Source: Gudongella sp046224405 | GTDB lineage: Bacteria; Bacillota; Clostridia; Tissierellales; Tissierellaceae | Direction: 5' to 3' | Assembly (NCBI RefSeq): GCF_046224405.1 | Contig: NZ_JBJXRK010000001.1 | Coordinates: 186,001-250,000 of the forward strand | DNA: 64,000 nucleotides | Shown here: piece by piece, positions 26,452 through 35,834 of the stretch | How the letters are laid out: every line of letters begins with the position of its first letter | How positions within the stretch are numbered: the stretch's first letter is position 1 | Program-made: the position numbers and the translations under genes | Notes under the pieces: model-generated | The model's database searches: none | The model's input: only the letters and a program-made list of their open reading frames with translations | Told to the model about the DNA's origin: nothing

Positions 26452-27813
26452 TCAGGCGGAAGTAAGCACCTGCTCACTCCAGCTACCCCTTTTATAAATA
26501 TACAATCCGAAAACAACCACCAGGAGGTTGCTGAAAACCATGGAGAACCAAATTCCTGTTGGACCTATATCTGTAAAGTTCTTAAACAGAAGTATCAAAG
26601 GAATCCTAACAAGCCAAAGCCTACCAATTTCCATGGCCATGGAGTACTTTGTGTGTCCAGATCCCTGAAACACACCCTGGAAAACACTGAACATTCCCAT
26701 CATAGGCGTGGAGAAGGAAATCCAGCTCAGGTATACGATTCCCTGGGTAATTACGTTTGGGTCATCCTTTGACTGAATGAAGAAGTTCACTATTGGTTCC
26801 CTGAAAAGGAACATCACAAGCCCCCCTCCTATTCCAAGGGTCAGGGTGAGCAGGCTGGCCTTTCTGAAGGATTCCCTCACCCTATCGTAGAACCTGGCTC
26901 CGATGTTCTGTCCTATGACGGCCGTCAAGGCTGCACCTATTCCCATTGCAGGCTGCATTATCAGTGATGTTATTCTGTTTACCATACCAAATGCCGCCAT
27001 TGTGGCTGTTCCGTAGGATACTATGAACCCGTTCAGTATAATGAATCCAAATGCTGCTCCCGACTGACCGATCGCTGCGGGAAATCCTATCCTTGAAAGC
27101 TCCCTGAGAATCTCACCGTTGAACCTGAAGCCCTTGAAATCAGGTCTTAGGGCATTGTCGTGTCCCAGAATCAGCCTTACTCCATAAATGGAAAGAAGAG
27201 CTCTTGAAAGAAGAGTTGCCCAGGCAGCTCCTGCTATCCCCCACCCAAAGGTGAATATGAAGATAGGATCCAATATCATATTTAGAATTGCTGAAATGCC
27301 ACTTAGTACGGTTGGGGTTATGGTATCTCCCTGTGCATTCCTTATGGAATTTATGTTGTAGAACAGGAAGAGGAAGGGAAGATCCAAAAATGTGATCCTT
27401 AGGTATATGTTTGAATAAACCGCCAGATCCCCTGTTCCTCCCATGGCCTTTACAATCATGGGTGTGGCAGCAACCCCAAATATCGAAAAAAAGACCGACA
27501 GCACCACAGAGATCCCTATAAGCTGAGCTGCGTATTCCCTGGCCCTTTCCTCCCTGTCTGCACCTACCAGCTGTGAAAGTATTGATGTTCCTGCAACTGA
27601 GATCCCAATGCCAATGGCTATGAACAGAAAATTCACCGGAAACACAAATGCCGTAGCTGCAAAGTGGACCGATGAGATCTTGCTTACCCAGATACCGTCC
27701 ACCAGATTGTACATGGTCTGTATCAGGTTGTTTATCATAATTGGCAGAGACAGTGTCACAAGAACCTTGTATATGTTACCTTTGAGTATCAATTCCTTCT
27801 TGCTGATTTTCAA
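26452..27813 (-). CDS. MATE family efflux transporter 2
   Basis: A 453-residue, 12-segment membrane protein. The start KVLVTLSLPIMINNLIQTMYNLVDGIWVS is typical of the NorM/DinF-like clostridial branch, and the second half opens with LSRIGFPAAIGQSGAAFGFI. The substrate is unknown. It precedes the uup gene by 20 bases on the same strand and may be part of that transcript. It is distinct from MATE gene 1 at 17665-19014. Confidence 0.9.
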   Translation of the reverse strand: MKISKKELILKGNIYKVLVTLSLPIMINNLIQTMYNLVDGIWVSKISSVHFAATAFVFPVNFLFIAIGIGISVAGTSILSQLVGADREERAREYAAQLIGISVVLSVFFSIFGVAATPMIVKAMGGTGDLAVYSNIYLRITFLDLPFLFLFYNINSIRNAQGDTITPTVLSGISAILNMILDPIFIFTFGWGIAGAAWATLLSRALLSIYGVRLILGHDNALRPDFKGFRFNGEILRELSRIGFPAAIGQSGAAFGFIILNGFIVSYGTATMAAFGMVNRITSLIMQPAMGIGAALTAVIGQNIGARFYDRVRESFRKASLLTLTLGIGGGLVMFLFREPIVNFFIQSKDDPNVITQGIVYLSWISFSTPMMGMFSVFQGVFQGSGHTKYSMAMEIGRLWLVRIPLILLFKNFTDIGPTGIWFSMVFSNLLVVVFGLYIYKRGSWSEQVLTSA

Positions 27814-27892
27814 TTTAGACCTCCGAAATATTTCATTATCATATCCATTATACCAGTGTTTGCAAGAAAAATGTACCTGCAGAAAAAAATAA

Positions 27893-27913
27893 GGTATGGA
27901 ACCTGTCCATACC
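27893..27913 (-). terminator. Terminator of the reductase operon
   Basis: GGTATGG/CCATACC stem 11 bases after the transporter stop codon, then TTATTTTTTTC on the minus strand. Confidence 0.8.
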
Positions 27914-27923
27914 CCATTTGTAT

Positions 27924-29027
27924 CTATTCTTCAATTATTGCACTAAGGGAGTTCTTTTCCTTCATTACCTTGACTCTCTTTATTATCATAAAGCCCAGCA
28001 ACAGTATTCCCACATAACCGTTTATAACATAGATTATATTCACAAGTCTGTCAAAGGGAACCCTTAGACCTATGAACACCCCAATGGCTGCAAAGACCAC
28101 TGTCAGAAGCCTGAATCTGCTTGTCTTCTCCTCGGCAAATCTAGACACCACAGTCCAGAGCAATGGAACAGATGTTGTATAGATCCCAGCTACAACTATA
28201 AAGGAAAACACTATTGCAAGGGTTCCGCTGATATTCTCTGCAAGTATAAGGGAAGGTACCATTGTCCCTGCAAGCTGTTCAATGTTAGCCATTATTCCAA
28301 GTGTAATGATGATCAGTCCCACACTGAAGCCCAAGGCCCCCATGCTTGATCCCATTATGGCCTCCCTCTTGCTTATTGAGGTGGCACCCATGGAAGCCAT
28401 AAACGCAGCCAGCCATAGCATACAGAATCCGACATAGGACCCGGCAGCATAGAACCAGTTTGTGGATGCCTTCATAAGTGTCAGCTGTGGAATCACCAGT
28501 TGTGCTTCAGTAATTCCAGTGGGGTTCTTGATGATTGCAGATACCCCCAAAAATATTGTCAATATTACTATTGCAGGACCTATTTTACCTATTACATCAA
28601 CAATTCTTCCAAGTCCGAATACAACGGTAGCCACAGCCAATACTCCTATCAGAACCCCGCCAAAGGTTTCCGGCAGACCGTACTGCTGGTTTATGGCGGC
28701 CCCTGCTCCACCGATCATGACAATGAATGACATGTATATGAAGGCTATGGAAAAGTAGTCATAGAAGGTACCCACAACATTACCACAGTAGTACCTGTAG
28801 ATTTCATTGCCCTTCTTGAACTGTTTTTCCTGCCCCACCAGCATGAAATCCGCTCCTACGTACAGGAACAATAGGAATACGACGACTACCCCCATTACTC
28901 CGCTGTATCCGTATGAGCTGAAGTACTGCAGAACCTCCTGGCCTGTTGCAAATCCAGAACCTATCAGAAATGCTATAAATGCACCTGCATAAGAGATTAC
29001 CTTGCCCCATCTTATATTTTTCTCCAT
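27924..29027 (-). CDS. YkvI-like membrane transporter linked to reductase component B
   Basis: A 367-residue membrane protein with about ten segments. The first one, YAGAFIAFLIGSGFATGQEV, carries the unwound Gly-rich motif of LeuT-fold transporters, and the overall pattern matches YkvI-type proteins. It is the last gene of the operon with GrdX, the GrdE-type and the GrdB-type genes, 49 bases after the selenoprotein, and shares their terminator. I therefore infer that it brings in the amino-acid or N-methylated substrate of the reductase. This family is not the BCCT type usually linked to betaine reductase, so the substrate remains open. Confidence 0.75.
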   Translation of the reverse strand: MEKNIRWGKVISYAGAFIAFLIGSGFATGQEVLQYFSSYGYSGVMGVVVVFLLFLYVGADFMLVGQEKQFKKGNEIYRYYCGNVVGTFYDYFSIAFIYMSFIVMIGGAGAAINQQYGLPETFGGVLIGVLAVATVVFGLGRIVDVIGKIGPAIVILTIFLGVSAIIKNPTGITEAQLVIPQLTLMKASTNWFYAAGSYVGFCMLWLAAFMASMGATSISKREAIMGSSMGALGFSVGLIIITLGIMANIEQLAGTMVPSLILAENISGTLAIVFSFIVVAGIYTTSVPLLWTVVSRFAEEKTSRFRLLTVVFAAIGVFIGLRVPFDRLVNIIYVINGYVGILLLGFMIIKRVKVMKEKNSLSAIIEE

Positions 29028-29076
29028 TCCAGTCCACCATCCTTTTAGATTGGCTGGAGGTCAGTTGACCTCCAGA

Positions 29077-30375
29077 TTAGAAGTAAGTAGTCTCCTCTAC
29101 CTCTGTGCCAAGAGCGGTTATGGCTCTTCTTACAAGCTTCTCTCTCAGGTCTTCCTCAACAACCTTTGAAAGGTTTGGATTTCCAACAGGATAAGGTATT
29201 GCAATTGTTGGTACTATCCTGTTTGCTCCAACAGACTCTGATATGGTGGTTATGGTTGACATGTGAACTATAGGAATTCCATATCTTTCAATTTCTTTTA
29301 CCATCGTTGCACCGCAACGTGTACAGGTGCCTCAGGTTGAGGTAAGGATCGCTGCATCAACTCCAGCTTCCTTAAGCTCTTTTCCTATTTCCCTGCCAAA
29401 GGTGATGGAATTTCCAACTGATGTTCCCGTTCCTGTTGTGGTATAGAAATACTCATATACCTCTCCAATAAGTCCTTCCTTCTGGAATTTCCTCATCATA
29501 TCAAGAGGTGCAACTCTGTCAGGCAGCTCATTTGCGTAAACCGGATCATATCCACCGTGAATTGTATAGAATTCTCCCTCCAGGGAGTCTTTGCCCGCAA
29601 TGTTGTACTTGCCCCACTTCTGGGCACTTGCTGATTGAATTCTGTCAGGGTTTCCATTTGGAACGATTCCACCACTTGTAACAAGTGCGATTTTAGCCTT
29701 GGAAAGATCATTGATTGCGGCAGCTGGCTCCACCCTGTCAAACACAGGCATTGGAAGCTCTGACTTGAACTCCTCTCCCTTGAATCTTGCAAGTAGCATC
29801 TCCACTGCTCTCTCAGATCCCCTCTTGTCAGAGAATACAGTAAGTCTCTTGCCTTGAGCAAAGTAGCCTTCATCCTCGGGATAACCCAGCTTCTCTCCTT
29901 TAAGCATCTTCTTTGCCAATTCCGACATTGTAGCCAGTGCCTTTTTCATCCCTGCTGCTGAATCCGCTGTTTCAACAACAATAGCCTTTGTTCTGCTTGA
30001 TTCAAGACCTGGGTTCTCTGCGTACATTCCAGTGATGACAGGAATCTTCAGCTCATCGGCGACAACCTTTGCAACCCCTGCACATGCCATTCCATACCTG
30101 CCTGCATTGAATGCCGGTCCGGCAACAACAAGGTCGGGATCCTTTTCACTTACGGCATCTATGATGAACTTTACAGCTTCCTCATTATTCTCGTTGAAGT
30201 AGTTGTCTCCACAGATTATTGTGCCTACAACCTCTACATCCTCTCCCATCAGCTGGTCAAAACCAAGAGCCGGACCTACCTTTTCGTCCTTCATCACTGG
30301 TGCCATCCCAGCCTTGTCTTCTCCTCCAACCTGTCCAAAAAACTGATTTACATAATATAGTACCTTATATGACAT
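29077..30375 (-). CDS. Glycine/sarcosine/betaine reductase component B, selenoprotein subunit (GrdB/GrdF/GrdH family)
   Basis: One 432-residue gene read through an in-frame UGA at 29332-29334 (Sec348). The context AAILTST-U-GTCTRCGATM is the family's conserved active site. Upstream are VAGPAFNAGRYG and IVTSGGIVPNGNPDRI; downstream are GANRIVPTIAIPYPVGNP and VEETTYF, all conserved. Component B removes the substrate's amine and passes a carboxymethyl group to the selenoprotein A of the complex, yielding acetyl phosphate through component C. A, C and thioredoxin genes are not in this window. The substrate among glycine, sarcosine and betaine is not decided. A naive gene caller would split it into 30375-29332 and 29304-29077. 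Confidence 0.93.
29305..29334 (-). promoter_or_regulatory. Sec UGA codon and probable SECIS hairpin
   Basis: The UGA (29332-29334) is followed after 12 bases by a 6-bp stem CGTTGC/GCAACG (29314-29319 and 29305-29310) closed by the loop GGT, so the loop sits about 18 bases after the UGA. Bacterial SECIS elements have just such a small stem at this distance with G in the loop, where SelB binds. The hairpin is inside the coding sequence. Confidence 0.75.
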
Positions 30376-30390
30376 TTCCAGAACCTCCTT

Positions 30391-31677
30391 TTAGTAAAGT
30401 TCAACTGTTAGATTGTGGTATCCAATCTCAGAAGTAGCGCCTATAACGGCGTTAAGTTCACAAACCATGCTTCCGTCCTCCTGCAGGCAGCCTTCCCAGC
30501 CTCCGGCAAGTGTTGCAATTGCCTCTGCGCTTCCTATAACCCTGTCAGCAGGCTCAAGCTCGACAACGTGGCTTACATTACCTGTGGATATAACCGCTAC
30601 GGCCTCAGGAGTGGTGTCGGCCAATGGTTGGCTCATTCCGTCCCAGCCTGAACACTCATCAGTTATAAGCACAGTCTTGATTCCTGAATCCTCTAGTCTC
30701 TTGCAGATCATCAGCAGGTCTGAGTCAGGATTTCCATAACCTTCCTCTGAAACCACAACTCCGTCAACTCCAAGAGTCTTGCAAAGCTTTGCCGTGTAGT
30801 CACAGGTTCTGAATTTACCCTCAAGGGTAGTGAGCTCAGGTGTCAGGATTACTCCAACAAAGTTGATATCCTTGCCGTGTCTGTTGTACAGGTCAAGGAT
30901 TGCTGAGTTGTTCTGGTGCTGGTAGGTTGTGATCTTGTCACATGCAGCTACACAGTTTCCACTGATTACAGCTCCGTCAAGCTCCTCGTTTGGATGGATC
31001 AGGGTTGGAAGGATCTTCTGGCTGTTTACGCCATATATGTATCCATCATGTAGAAGGCCCTGTGAAATAAGCATCTCAACATATGCCACCTTTGGAAGGT
31101 CGGGATACTTGCTTGTCTCAGTGAAGATGTCGTCCATCGCATACCTATCAACAGTTGATGCTTCAGCGTCCTTTCCTGCCTTGCCTATGAGCTCTGCTGC
31201 CCTAAGGCCTGCAACCCTTACTGTTGCCTCGTGAGTGTGTGGATCAAGTCCCTCTACAGGCTCTATATCAACAACAATATTCAAGGTCTTTGAGAATGGT
31301 GTCCACTTGGCACCCTCGCCCCACATGTCGATTACGCCTTCCTGGAATCCAACGATGTCTCCGATTGTTACCACTGCAACTCCGTCAAGCACATTAACCT
31401 TACCGGATCCAAGCTGTACCATTTCTGATGTTACTCCAGGAAATCCATTTCCCTTTCCTTCAACTTTGATCCTAGGCTGAATTACATCCTTGACTGGAAT
31501 GATTCTAGTCTTTTCTCCTGGTTTTGCAATATCAACCTTGATGCTCTTTACATTCACATCCTCCATAAGCTCATTGATGATATCCTGCTTGCATACAGTC
31601 AGAACTCCGTCCTTCACTCCGGTCTCTTCTCCGAAAACTACATCCTTGATTTCAATCTTTCTTAGCTCCAGATTCAT
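30391..31677 (-). CDS. Glycine/sarcosine/betaine reductase component B proprotein (GrdE/GrdG/GrdI family)
   Basis: A 428-residue proprotein. Enzymes of this family cleave themselves before a Cys to give a pyruvoyl (or related) cofactor on the alpha subunit; the expected site is Asn241-Cys242 in VISGNCVAACDK. Other family motifs are GFQEGVIDM, the EEGYGNPD stretch and DECSGWDGMSQPLAD. It lies 15 bases before the selenoprotein gene, with AGGAGGTGCAGTA before its ATG. Because SGNC is kept, it looks closer to glycine- or betaine-type proteins than to the sarcosine form as I remember them, but that needs a phylogeny. Confidence 0.9.
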   Translation of the reverse strand: MNLELRKIEIKDVVFGEETGVKDGVLTVCKQDIINELMEDVNVKSIKVDIAKPGEKTRIIPVKDVIQPRIKVEGKGNGFPGVTSEMVQLGSGKVNVLDGVAVVTIGDIVGFQEGVIDMWGEGAKWTPFSKTLNIVVDIEPVEGLDPHTHEATVRVAGLRAAELIGKAGKDAEASTVDRYAMDDIFTETSKYPDLPKVAYVEMLISQGLLHDGYIYGVNSQKILPTLIHPNEELDGAVISGNCVAACDKITTYQHQNNSAILDLYNRHGKDINFVGVILTPELTTLEGKFRTCDYTAKLCKTLGVDGVVVSEEGYGNPDSDLLMICKRLEDSGIKTVLITDECSGWDGMSQPLADTTPEAVAVISTGNVSHVVELEPADRVIGSAEAIATLAGGWEGCLQEDGSMVCELNAVIGATSEIGYHNLTVELY

Positions 31678-32076
31678 TTACTGCACCTCCTGAATTTTTT
31701 CTCTTTGTATGATACCATGCTCCTTTATTGCCTCCTTAAGTAACTCAAGGTCAATTCTCGCATAGTCATCAGCGTTTACATAGTCAACATTTCTGTTGGC
31801 TGTACTTCTTCTAAAGGTGTCAATGCTGCTTTCAATGGTCAAGGCATAGACTTCCTTGGTTTCGGATCTTTCAGCGCCTACAAGTACTGACCTGTAGGGT
31901 GAGAACAGCATTCGCATGCTGGCTCCAATGGGATGGCTGATCAGCTGGTGACCCTCATATACAAGATCTCTTACCTTAAGAAGAACATCCTCAAAGGACC
32001 CATCCACCACCATTATCTCTCCCAAATCTTTCCCGACCACGGGGTTATTTGTTACAACTACAAAAGCCTGTTCCAT
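31678..32076 (-). CDS. grdX: GrdX family protein
   Basis: A 132-residue protein of the GrdX family, which typically opens reductase operons; its biochemical role is unknown. Family features are VVTNNPVV near the N-terminus, GHQLISHPIGAS in the middle and FSPYRSVLV soon after. It ends one base before the GrdE-type gene starts, in the same operon, and is the first gene after a strong promoter. A second, divergent GrdX-like gene lies at 39386-39772, outside any reductase operon. Confidence 0.88.
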   Translation of the reverse strand: MEQAFVVVTNNPVVGKDLGEIMVVDGSFEDVLLKVRDLVYEGHQLISHPIGASMRMLFSPYRSVLVGAERSETKEVYALTIESSIDTFRRSTANRNVDYVNADDYARIDLELLKEAIKEHGIIQREKIQEVQ

Positions 32077-32173
32077 AACATTCCTCCAATCCAGCTAGAA
32101 CAAGGATTACAATGACATTCAATTCCGACAACTTCACTATTGTTATCTTTTTATCATTGTGTTCTTGTTTATT

Positions 32174-32202
32174 ATTGTACTTGTTTTTCTTATGTATTTC
32201 AA
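32174..32202 (-). promoter_or_regulatory. Sigma-A promoter of the reductase operon
   Basis: On the minus strand TTGAAA (32197-32202) and TACAAT (32174-32179) are 17 bases apart. The expected start near 32167 leaves a leader of about 90 bases before grdX. I see no known riboswitch fold in that leader. Confidence 0.7.
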
Positions 32203-32244
32203 GTGCATTTTATAAATATTCTAAATAATTAAACAAAAAAAATA

Positions 32245-32272
32245 TCACCATCAGGTTCAAACCTGATGGTGA
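32245..32272 (-). terminator. Terminator after the GntR gene
   Basis: Perfect 12-bp stem TCACCATCAGGT/ACCTGATGGTGA with loop TCAA, then ATATTTTTTTTG on the minus strand. It separates the regulator from the reductase operon promoter. Confidence 0.92.
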
Positions 32273-32287
32273 CTTGTTATGGTGCTT

Positions 32288-32929
32288 CTAGAGCATTTCT
32301 TTTTTTATTTTCATGACAAACTGATCTATGTGTTCCCTTGTATATCTTTCTGCATCATCAACATTTCCCGACTTGATGGAATCCAGTATTTTTCCCAAGG
32401 TATCAGTGAAGAGTTCGACCTCATCGAAATAGTTTTCAGCATAATGCCACAGCCTCTCAGTCTGATAGTGAAGTCTGGTGAGTATCTCCTCCAGCCAAGG
32501 ATTTTCACAGCTTGAATAGATTATTTCATGGAATTTCTCATCATCATCTATTGCCTTCTGATAGTCGGTTGGGATATCATAGTTGTTCAATCTCTCCAGT
32601 ATGTCCTCAAGCTCTGCTATGCTTTCATCGCTGATCCTCTCCACAGCCAACCTGGTGGCAAAAGCATCAAGCTCCCGTGTAACCTCAAATACTGATTTCA
32701 TTTTTCTGAAGTCCATAGGCGCAACCTGTGCTCCAAATCTTGGAATTATATTCAGTAGCTTGTCTGCCATAAGCATCTGGAAAACTCTTCTTATTGGAGT
32801 TCTGCTAATTCCAAACTCATCAGCAAGATCTATTTCATTCAACACCTGCCCTGGTTCATAATAGAGGTGAATGATTCTATCCTTCAATATCTCGTATATC
32901 TCCTCGGCTTGTATCTTATTGTCTCCCAT
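32288..32929 (-). CDS. GntR family regulator with FCD domain
   Basis: A 213-residue regulator: an N-terminal winged helix (DLADEFGISRTPIRRVFQML, about residues 36-55) and an all-helical FCD ligand-binding domain in the rest. I use the ATG at 32927-32929 because AAGGAG lies nine bases upstream; the longer frame would need a TTG overlapping that site. It lies just upstream of the reductase operon on the same strand but is separated from it by a perfect terminator. Control of that operon, with an organic acid or amino acid as ligand, is a plausible inference from position only. Confidence 0.88.
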   Translation of the reverse strand: MGDNKIQAEEIYEILKDRIIHLYYEPGQVLNEIDLADEFGISRTPIRRVFQMLMADKLLNIIPRFGAQVAPMDFRKMKSVFEVTRELDAFATRLAVERISDESIAELEDILERLNNYDIPTDYQKAIDDDEKFHEIIYSSCENPWLEEILTRLHYQTERLWHYAENYFDEVELFTDTLGKILDSIKSGNVDDAERYTREHIDQFVMKIKKEML

Positions 32930-33027
32930 TCTACCAAACTCCTTCAAATAATTTCGTAATTTTCCCCTGTTTTTTATTATAGCATGATTCAGGGATTGAT
33001 TTCATCATATTTGGGAAATATTAAAAC

Positions 33028-33063
33028 AAAAATGAGCAGATTCTCTAGGAATCTGCCATTTTT
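33028..33063 (-). terminator. pyk operon terminator
   Basis: GCAGATTC (33036-33043) pairs with GAATCTGC (33049-33056), flanked by AAAAATG and CATTTTT, just after the pyk stop. It closes the dnaE-pfkA-pyk transcript. Confidence 0.88.
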
Positions 33064-33069
33064 CTTATC

Positions 33070-34827
33070 TTAGAGTACCTTTGCCTGTCCTTTGTATATC
33101 TGACCGGTAGCTGAATCAACCGTCACAATATCACCATTTGAAAGCTCGCTTGTGGCTCCATCCACTCCCACTACAGTCGGCTTGTTAAGGTTAAGTCCAA
33201 CTATTGCTCCATGGGATGTAAGTCCACCTTCCTCTGTGATTATGGCTCCGGCTCTTTCCATGAACTTGACCATATCCTTGTAGGTTGCTCTACATACCAG
33301 GATATCTCCATCCTCAAAGGTAGACAGGAGGTCCTCCTCTGAGTTCCCTATTATGACTCTACCTGTTCCAACACGGCTGCCGATTCCCATTCCTCGCATA
33401 AGAACCTTACCTATTGTGTGGACCTTTATCATGTTGGTGGTTCCAGCAAGCCCAACAGGTATTCCAGCAGTGATTACAACCAGATCCCCTTCATCAACAA
33501 AGCCTGCGTCCAGTGAGGATTTTATTGAAAGTTCAATGACCTCGTCTGTTGACTTGCTCTCAGGAGCAAGCACAGGGTATACTCCCCACTCAAGGGCCAT
33601 TTTCCTGACCACTGATTTTTTTGTGGTTGCCGCAATGATTGGCGCCCTGGGTCTGAATTTTGAAATGGCCTTGGATGTATAGCCTGATGATGTTGCGGTT
33701 ATTATTGCTTTGGCTCCAAGGTCTGAGGCTGTATTTACCGTGGCCTTGCTTATGGCATTGGTGGTGGTGATTTCATTGTCAATGGATCTTACCTTTAGCA
33801 TCTCCTTGTAGTCAAGAGAGTTTTCAGTGTTGATTGCAATGTTGTACATTGTTCTAACCGACTCCAGTGGATACTTGCCTGCTGCGGTTTCCCCGGATAG
33901 CATGACCGCACTGCTTCCATCTATTATTGCATTGGCAACATCAGTTACCTCTGCCCTTGTTGGCCTTGGATTCCTTATCATGGAATCTAGCATCTGGGTG
34001 GCAGTAATAACTGGCTTGCCGGCCTTGTTGCACATTCTGATAAGATCCTTCTGGATCAGTGGGATCTCCTCAGTGGGAACCTCAACTCCAAGGTCACCCC
34101 TGGCCACCATTATTCCATCGCTTACATGGATGATCTCTGCAATGTTGTCAAGGCCCTGCTGGTTTTCAATCTTTGATATTATGTCGATGTTAAGGCCATC
34201 GTTTTCTTCAAGGATTCTCCTTATGTCATTTACATCTGATGCCTTCCTTACAAATGACGCTGCAATGAAGTCAACATCATTCTCTATCCCAAACTTTATA
34301 TCAGAGATGTCCTTCTCTGTCAGTGCAGGCAGATTGATGTTTACATTGGGTACATTGACTCCCTTGTGGTTCTTCAATGTCCCTCCGTTCAAGGCCTCCA
34401 TAACAATCTCTGTATCAGTCAGCTCCTTTACCCTGAACTCCACAAGTCCGTCATCGATAAGGATTATTCCCCCCACCTCAACATCCTTGGGCATACCCTT
34501 GTAGGTTACGCTTATTATTGTCTCATCACCAAGAATATCCCTTGTGGTCAATGTAAACTCCTGACCCTGCTGGATTTCAACCACGCCATCCTTAAAGTCT
34601 CCAAGCCTTATTTCAGGACCCTTTGTATCAAGCATTATGGCAATAGGCAAGCCCATTTCCTCTCGCACCTTCTTGACCCGGTCCATTCGAACCTTGTGCT
34701 CAGCGTGATCACCATGGGAAAAGTTCATTCTGCATACATTTACTCCCTGCTTAAACAGTTCCCTCAGCATCTCCTCGGATTCCGATGCAGGTCCGATTGT
34801 CGCCACGATTTTTGTTTTCTTCATCAT
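33070..34827 (-). CDS. pyk: Pyruvate kinase with C-terminal PEP-utiliser domain
   Basis: A 585-residue enzyme that makes pyruvate and ATP from PEP and ADP. The N-terminal barrel has KIVATIGPASES, MNFSHGDHAEH, IISKIENQQGLDNI and the active-site signature ITATQMLDSMIRNPRPTRAEV. Residues about 480-585 are the extra PEP-utiliser domain (EEGGLTSHGAIVGLNLNKP) found in many Gram-positive pyruvate kinases; its His lies in TSHG. It follows pfkA by 11 bases, pairing the two main regulated steps of glycolysis in one transcript. The ribosome site TAGGAGGAATTAGT precedes two adjacent ATG codons. Confidence 0.96.
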   Translation of the reverse strand: MMKKTKIVATIGPASESEEMLRELFKQGVNVCRMNFSHGDHAEHKVRMDRVKKVREEMGLPIAIMLDTKGPEIRLGDFKDGVVEIQQGQEFTLTTRDILGDETIISVTYKGMPKDVEVGGIILIDDGLVEFRVKELTDTEIVMEALNGGTLKNHKGVNVPNVNINLPALTEKDISDIKFGIENDVDFIAASFVRKASDVNDIRRILEENDGLNIDIISKIENQQGLDNIAEIIHVSDGIMVARGDLGVEVPTEEIPLIQKDLIRMCNKAGKPVITATQMLDSMIRNPRPTRAEVTDVANAIIDGSSAVMLSGETAAGKYPLESVRTMYNIAINTENSLDYKEMLKVRSIDNEITTTNAISKATVNTASDLGAKAIITATSSGYTSKAISKFRPRAPIIAATTKKSVVRKMALEWGVYPVLAPESKSTDEVIELSIKSSLDAGFVDEGDLVVITAGIPVGLAGTTNMIKVHTIGKVLMRGMGIGSRVGTGRVIIGNSEEDLLSTFEDGDILVCRATYKDMVKFMERAGAIITEEGGLTSHGAIVGLNLNKPTVVGVDGATSELSNGDIVTVDSATGQIYKGQAKVL

Positions 34828-34838
34828 ACTAATTCCTC

Positions 34839-35798
34839 CTAAATAGATAGAACAGATGCAAGGTCATACAGCTCCTCATTAAACACCTTTTTCATACTCA
34901 ATGCCTCATCTATGTCCATGTCAATAATTTCGTTGCACTTAAAGCCTAATACCCTGTTCTTCTTACCTTCAATCAGAAGCTCAACTGCCCTCTTGCCCAT
35001 TCTGCTGGCCATTATTCTGTCAAAGGATGCAGCTGCTCCTCCCCTCTGGATATATCCAAGAACGGAAACCTTTGTTTCGATACCTGTTTTGTCCTCAATC
35101 TGCCTTGCTATATCAACTCCGCTTCCAGCACCTTCTGCAAGTACCACCAGATAGTGCTGCTTCCCTCTGTTCTTACCTGCCAGAAGCTTCTGACAAACAA
35201 GTTCAATGTCATAATCAACCTCCGGGACCAGTATGCTCTCCGCTCCTCCTGCAAGGCCTGCATAAAGAGCTATGTCACCACAATTTCGTCCCATAACCTC
35301 CACAACCACGCTTCTTCCGTGGGAGGTGGATGTGTCCCTTATGTGTCCGATTGCATCAACGGCAGTATCGACTGCTGAAATAAACCCAATGGTGTAGTCA
35401 GTGTAGGAAAGGTCGTTGTCAATGGTACAGGGGATCCCTATGGTTGGAACACCTGCCTGACTCAGCTCCTGGGCCCCTCTGAAGGTACCGTCTCCCCCAA
35501 GGACAATCAACCCGTCCATATTGTAGACATCTATTACATTCAAGGCCTTTCTGAAGCCCTCCTTGGTCATGAACTCATCTGACCTGGCACTTCTAAGAAT
35601 TGTACCGCCTCTCTGGATAATGTCTCCAACAGATGCTGTGTCCATATCATCCAGGTCCCCTTCCAGGAGTCCCTGATAGCCTTCCCTGATTCCAAGCATT
35701 CTTATGTTGTTGTAGATTCCGGTCCTGACAACAGCCCTTATGGCCGCATTCATCCCCGGGGCATCTCCACCGCTTGTTAGCAGTCCAATGGTCTTCAT
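34839..35798 (-). CDS. pfkA: ATP-dependent 6-phosphofructokinase
   Basis: A 319-residue enzyme phosphorylating fructose 6-phosphate. Motifs are TSGGDAPGMNAAIR at the N-terminus (ATP), GGDGTFRGA, the catalytic PCTIDNDL, and GYIQRGGAAASFDRIMASRMG. The GGDGT sequence indicates the ATP-dependent rather than the PPi-dependent form. Length matches bacterial PfkA of about 320. It lies between dnaE and pyk, 36 bases after dnaE, in the order dnaE-pfkA-pyk seen in many Firmicutes. Confidence 0.96.
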   Translation of the reverse strand: MKTIGLLTSGGDAPGMNAAIRAVVRTGIYNNIRMLGIREGYQGLLEGDLDDMDTASVGDIIQRGGTILRSARSDEFMTKEGFRKALNVIDVYNMDGLIVLGGDGTFRGAQELSQAGVPTIGIPCTIDNDLSYTDYTIGFISAVDTAVDAIGHIRDTSTSHGRSVVVEVMGRNCGDIALYAGLAGGAESILVPEVDYDIELVCQKLLAGKNRGKQHYLVVLAEGAGSGVDIARQIEDKTGIETKVSVLGYIQRGGAAASFDRIMASRMGKRAVELLIEGKKNRVLGFKCNEIIDMDIDEALSMKKVFNEELYDLASVLSI

Positions 35799-35834
35799 CC
35801 TTATCCCCTCCGCAAGTATTTTTAATTTGAATCT

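Noticed and set aside
29077..30375. Reading the GrdB-type gene as a pseudogene or two genes
   Set aside because: The stop is UGA exactly at the conserved selenocysteine position, both sides are conserved, and a SECIS-like hairpin follows.
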